DNA from: Synechococcus sp. PL34863bin_39
Lineage (GTDB): Bacteria; Cyanobacteriota; Cyanobacteriia; PCC-6307; Cyanobiaceae
DNA: 5,252 bases
Assembly: GCA_011523155.1 (NCBI GenBank)
Contig: WTHL01000258.1
Coordinates: forward strand, 1 to 5,252
Direction of reading: 5' to 3'
The translations under genes were made by a program, and so were the position numbers. The notes beneath the pieces are model-generated. The model saw only the letters and a program-made list of their open reading frames with translations, had not been told where the DNA came from and did no database searches. Numbering within the stretch: the first letter of the stretch is position 1; each line of letters starts with the position of its first letter. Below are positions 4,784-5,252 of this stretch, piece after piece.

Positions 4784-5252
4784 GTGCAGCAACCCGGGGG
4801 CTACTGCCCCTGACCATCCGGATCTGGCCCCCAGGACGCAGGCTGCTCAGCGCTGTCGCCGTGCTGCTGGCACTGCTTGCCCTGCTTCCCCTCGGGGGCC
4901 TGCTTGGCGCGGGACTGCAGGGTCTGGAGGAAGGGTCAGCCAGCCTCGGCGCCGATGGCGGCCAGCAGATTCGCGGCACCATCGGCCTTCTGATCGGCAC
5001 CACCACAGTCGGCGCCCTGCTCGGAACCGCCAACGGCTGGCTTCTCGCAAACTGCCGTTTCCCAGGTCGCCGACTGCTCCGGATCGCCCAACTGCTTCCC
5101 CTGGCGACCCCCTCCTATCTGCTGGCCGCCACCCTGATCGACCTCTGCAGCCGTCAGGGCATTCGGATTCACGGACTGGGATGGGGGGTGATGGTGCTGG
5201 CGCTCTGCACCTATCCCTACGTTTTTCTGCTCAGCACCGAGAGTTTCACCAT
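4780..5252 (+). CDS. futB: Iron(III) ABC transporter permease, N-terminal part (cut by window end)
   Basis: The ATG overlaps the futA stop (ATGA), the usual sign of translational coupling, and the frame stays open to the window edge (157 codons seen; full permeases of this type are about 500 aa). Visible membrane segments: about 21-46 (RLLSAVAVLLALLALLP...), 66-91, 99-121 (LLRIAQLLPLATPSYLLAAT) and 133-153 (LGWGVMVLALCTYPYVFLL). The segments FPGRRLLRIAQLLPLATPSY and TYPYVFLL are characteristic of the FbpB/FutB-type inner-membrane permeases with two fused BPD_transp_1 units. It forms the channel receiving iron from FutA; the FutC ATPase is not in view. A small loop after the first helix (EEGSASLGADGGQQ) probably faces the periplasm. 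Confidence 0.92.
   Translation, partial: MSAATRGLLPLTIRIWPPGRRLLSAVAVLLALLALLPLGGLLGAGLQGLEEGSASLGADGGQQIRGTIGLLIGTTTVGALLGTANGWLLANCRFPGRRLLRIAQLLPLATPSYLLAATLIDLCSRQGIRIHGLGWGVMVLALCTYPYVFLLSTESFT

Overview
The window looks like chromosomal DNA of a marine picocyanobacterium of the Synechococcus/Cyanobium group. This is an inference. It rests on high-GC coding sequence, short genes often lacking a strong Shine-Dalgarno, a FutA-type cyanobacterial ferric-iron binding protein followed by an iron ABC permease, and a scatter of small hypothetical proteins typical of these compact genomes. No tRNA, rRNA, CRISPR array, insertion sequence or prophage signal is visible.

Layout. Positions 102-1016 (+) encode a histone-deacetylase-superfamily amidohydrolase with an intact zinc site. 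Positions 1107-1368 (+) hold a confusing small-protein region: a strong ribosome binding site serves a 52-codon frame, while a neighbouring frame encodes a convincing transmembrane helix, and a run of eight C separates them. Two small genes lie on the minus strand and read as one unit: a secreted cysteine-repeat protein (1820-1575), then 12 nt later an 80-aa hypothetical (1562-1320). Divergent from them is a complete pterin-4a-carbinolamine dehydratase (1931-2230, +). It is followed 46 nt later by a COG0523/CobW-family GTPase metallochaperone (2277-3386, +) with a long His-rich metal-binding insert encoded by a hexanucleotide repeat. Next come a 48-aa membrane miniprotein (3459-3605, +) and a strong intrinsic terminator (3648-3680). 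The right end is the start of an iron-uptake operon: a Fur-box-like site over a -10 element (3706-3724), futA (3743-4783) and futB, which overlaps futA by ATGA and runs off the window at 5252.

How they fit together. FutA captures Fe(III) outside the inner membrane and FutB is the permease it feeds; the ATPase (FutC) is not in the window. The COG0523 GTPase probably handles an intracellular metal, most likely zinc by family precedent. Its pairing with a pterin dehydratase suggests a metal/pterin link but does not prove one. Most of the window is ordinary cyanobacterial housekeeping. The least explained parts are the Cys-repeat secreted protein, the frame conflict at 1107-1368, and the length-variable His tract. 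I found no clear evidence of an undescribed multi-gene system.
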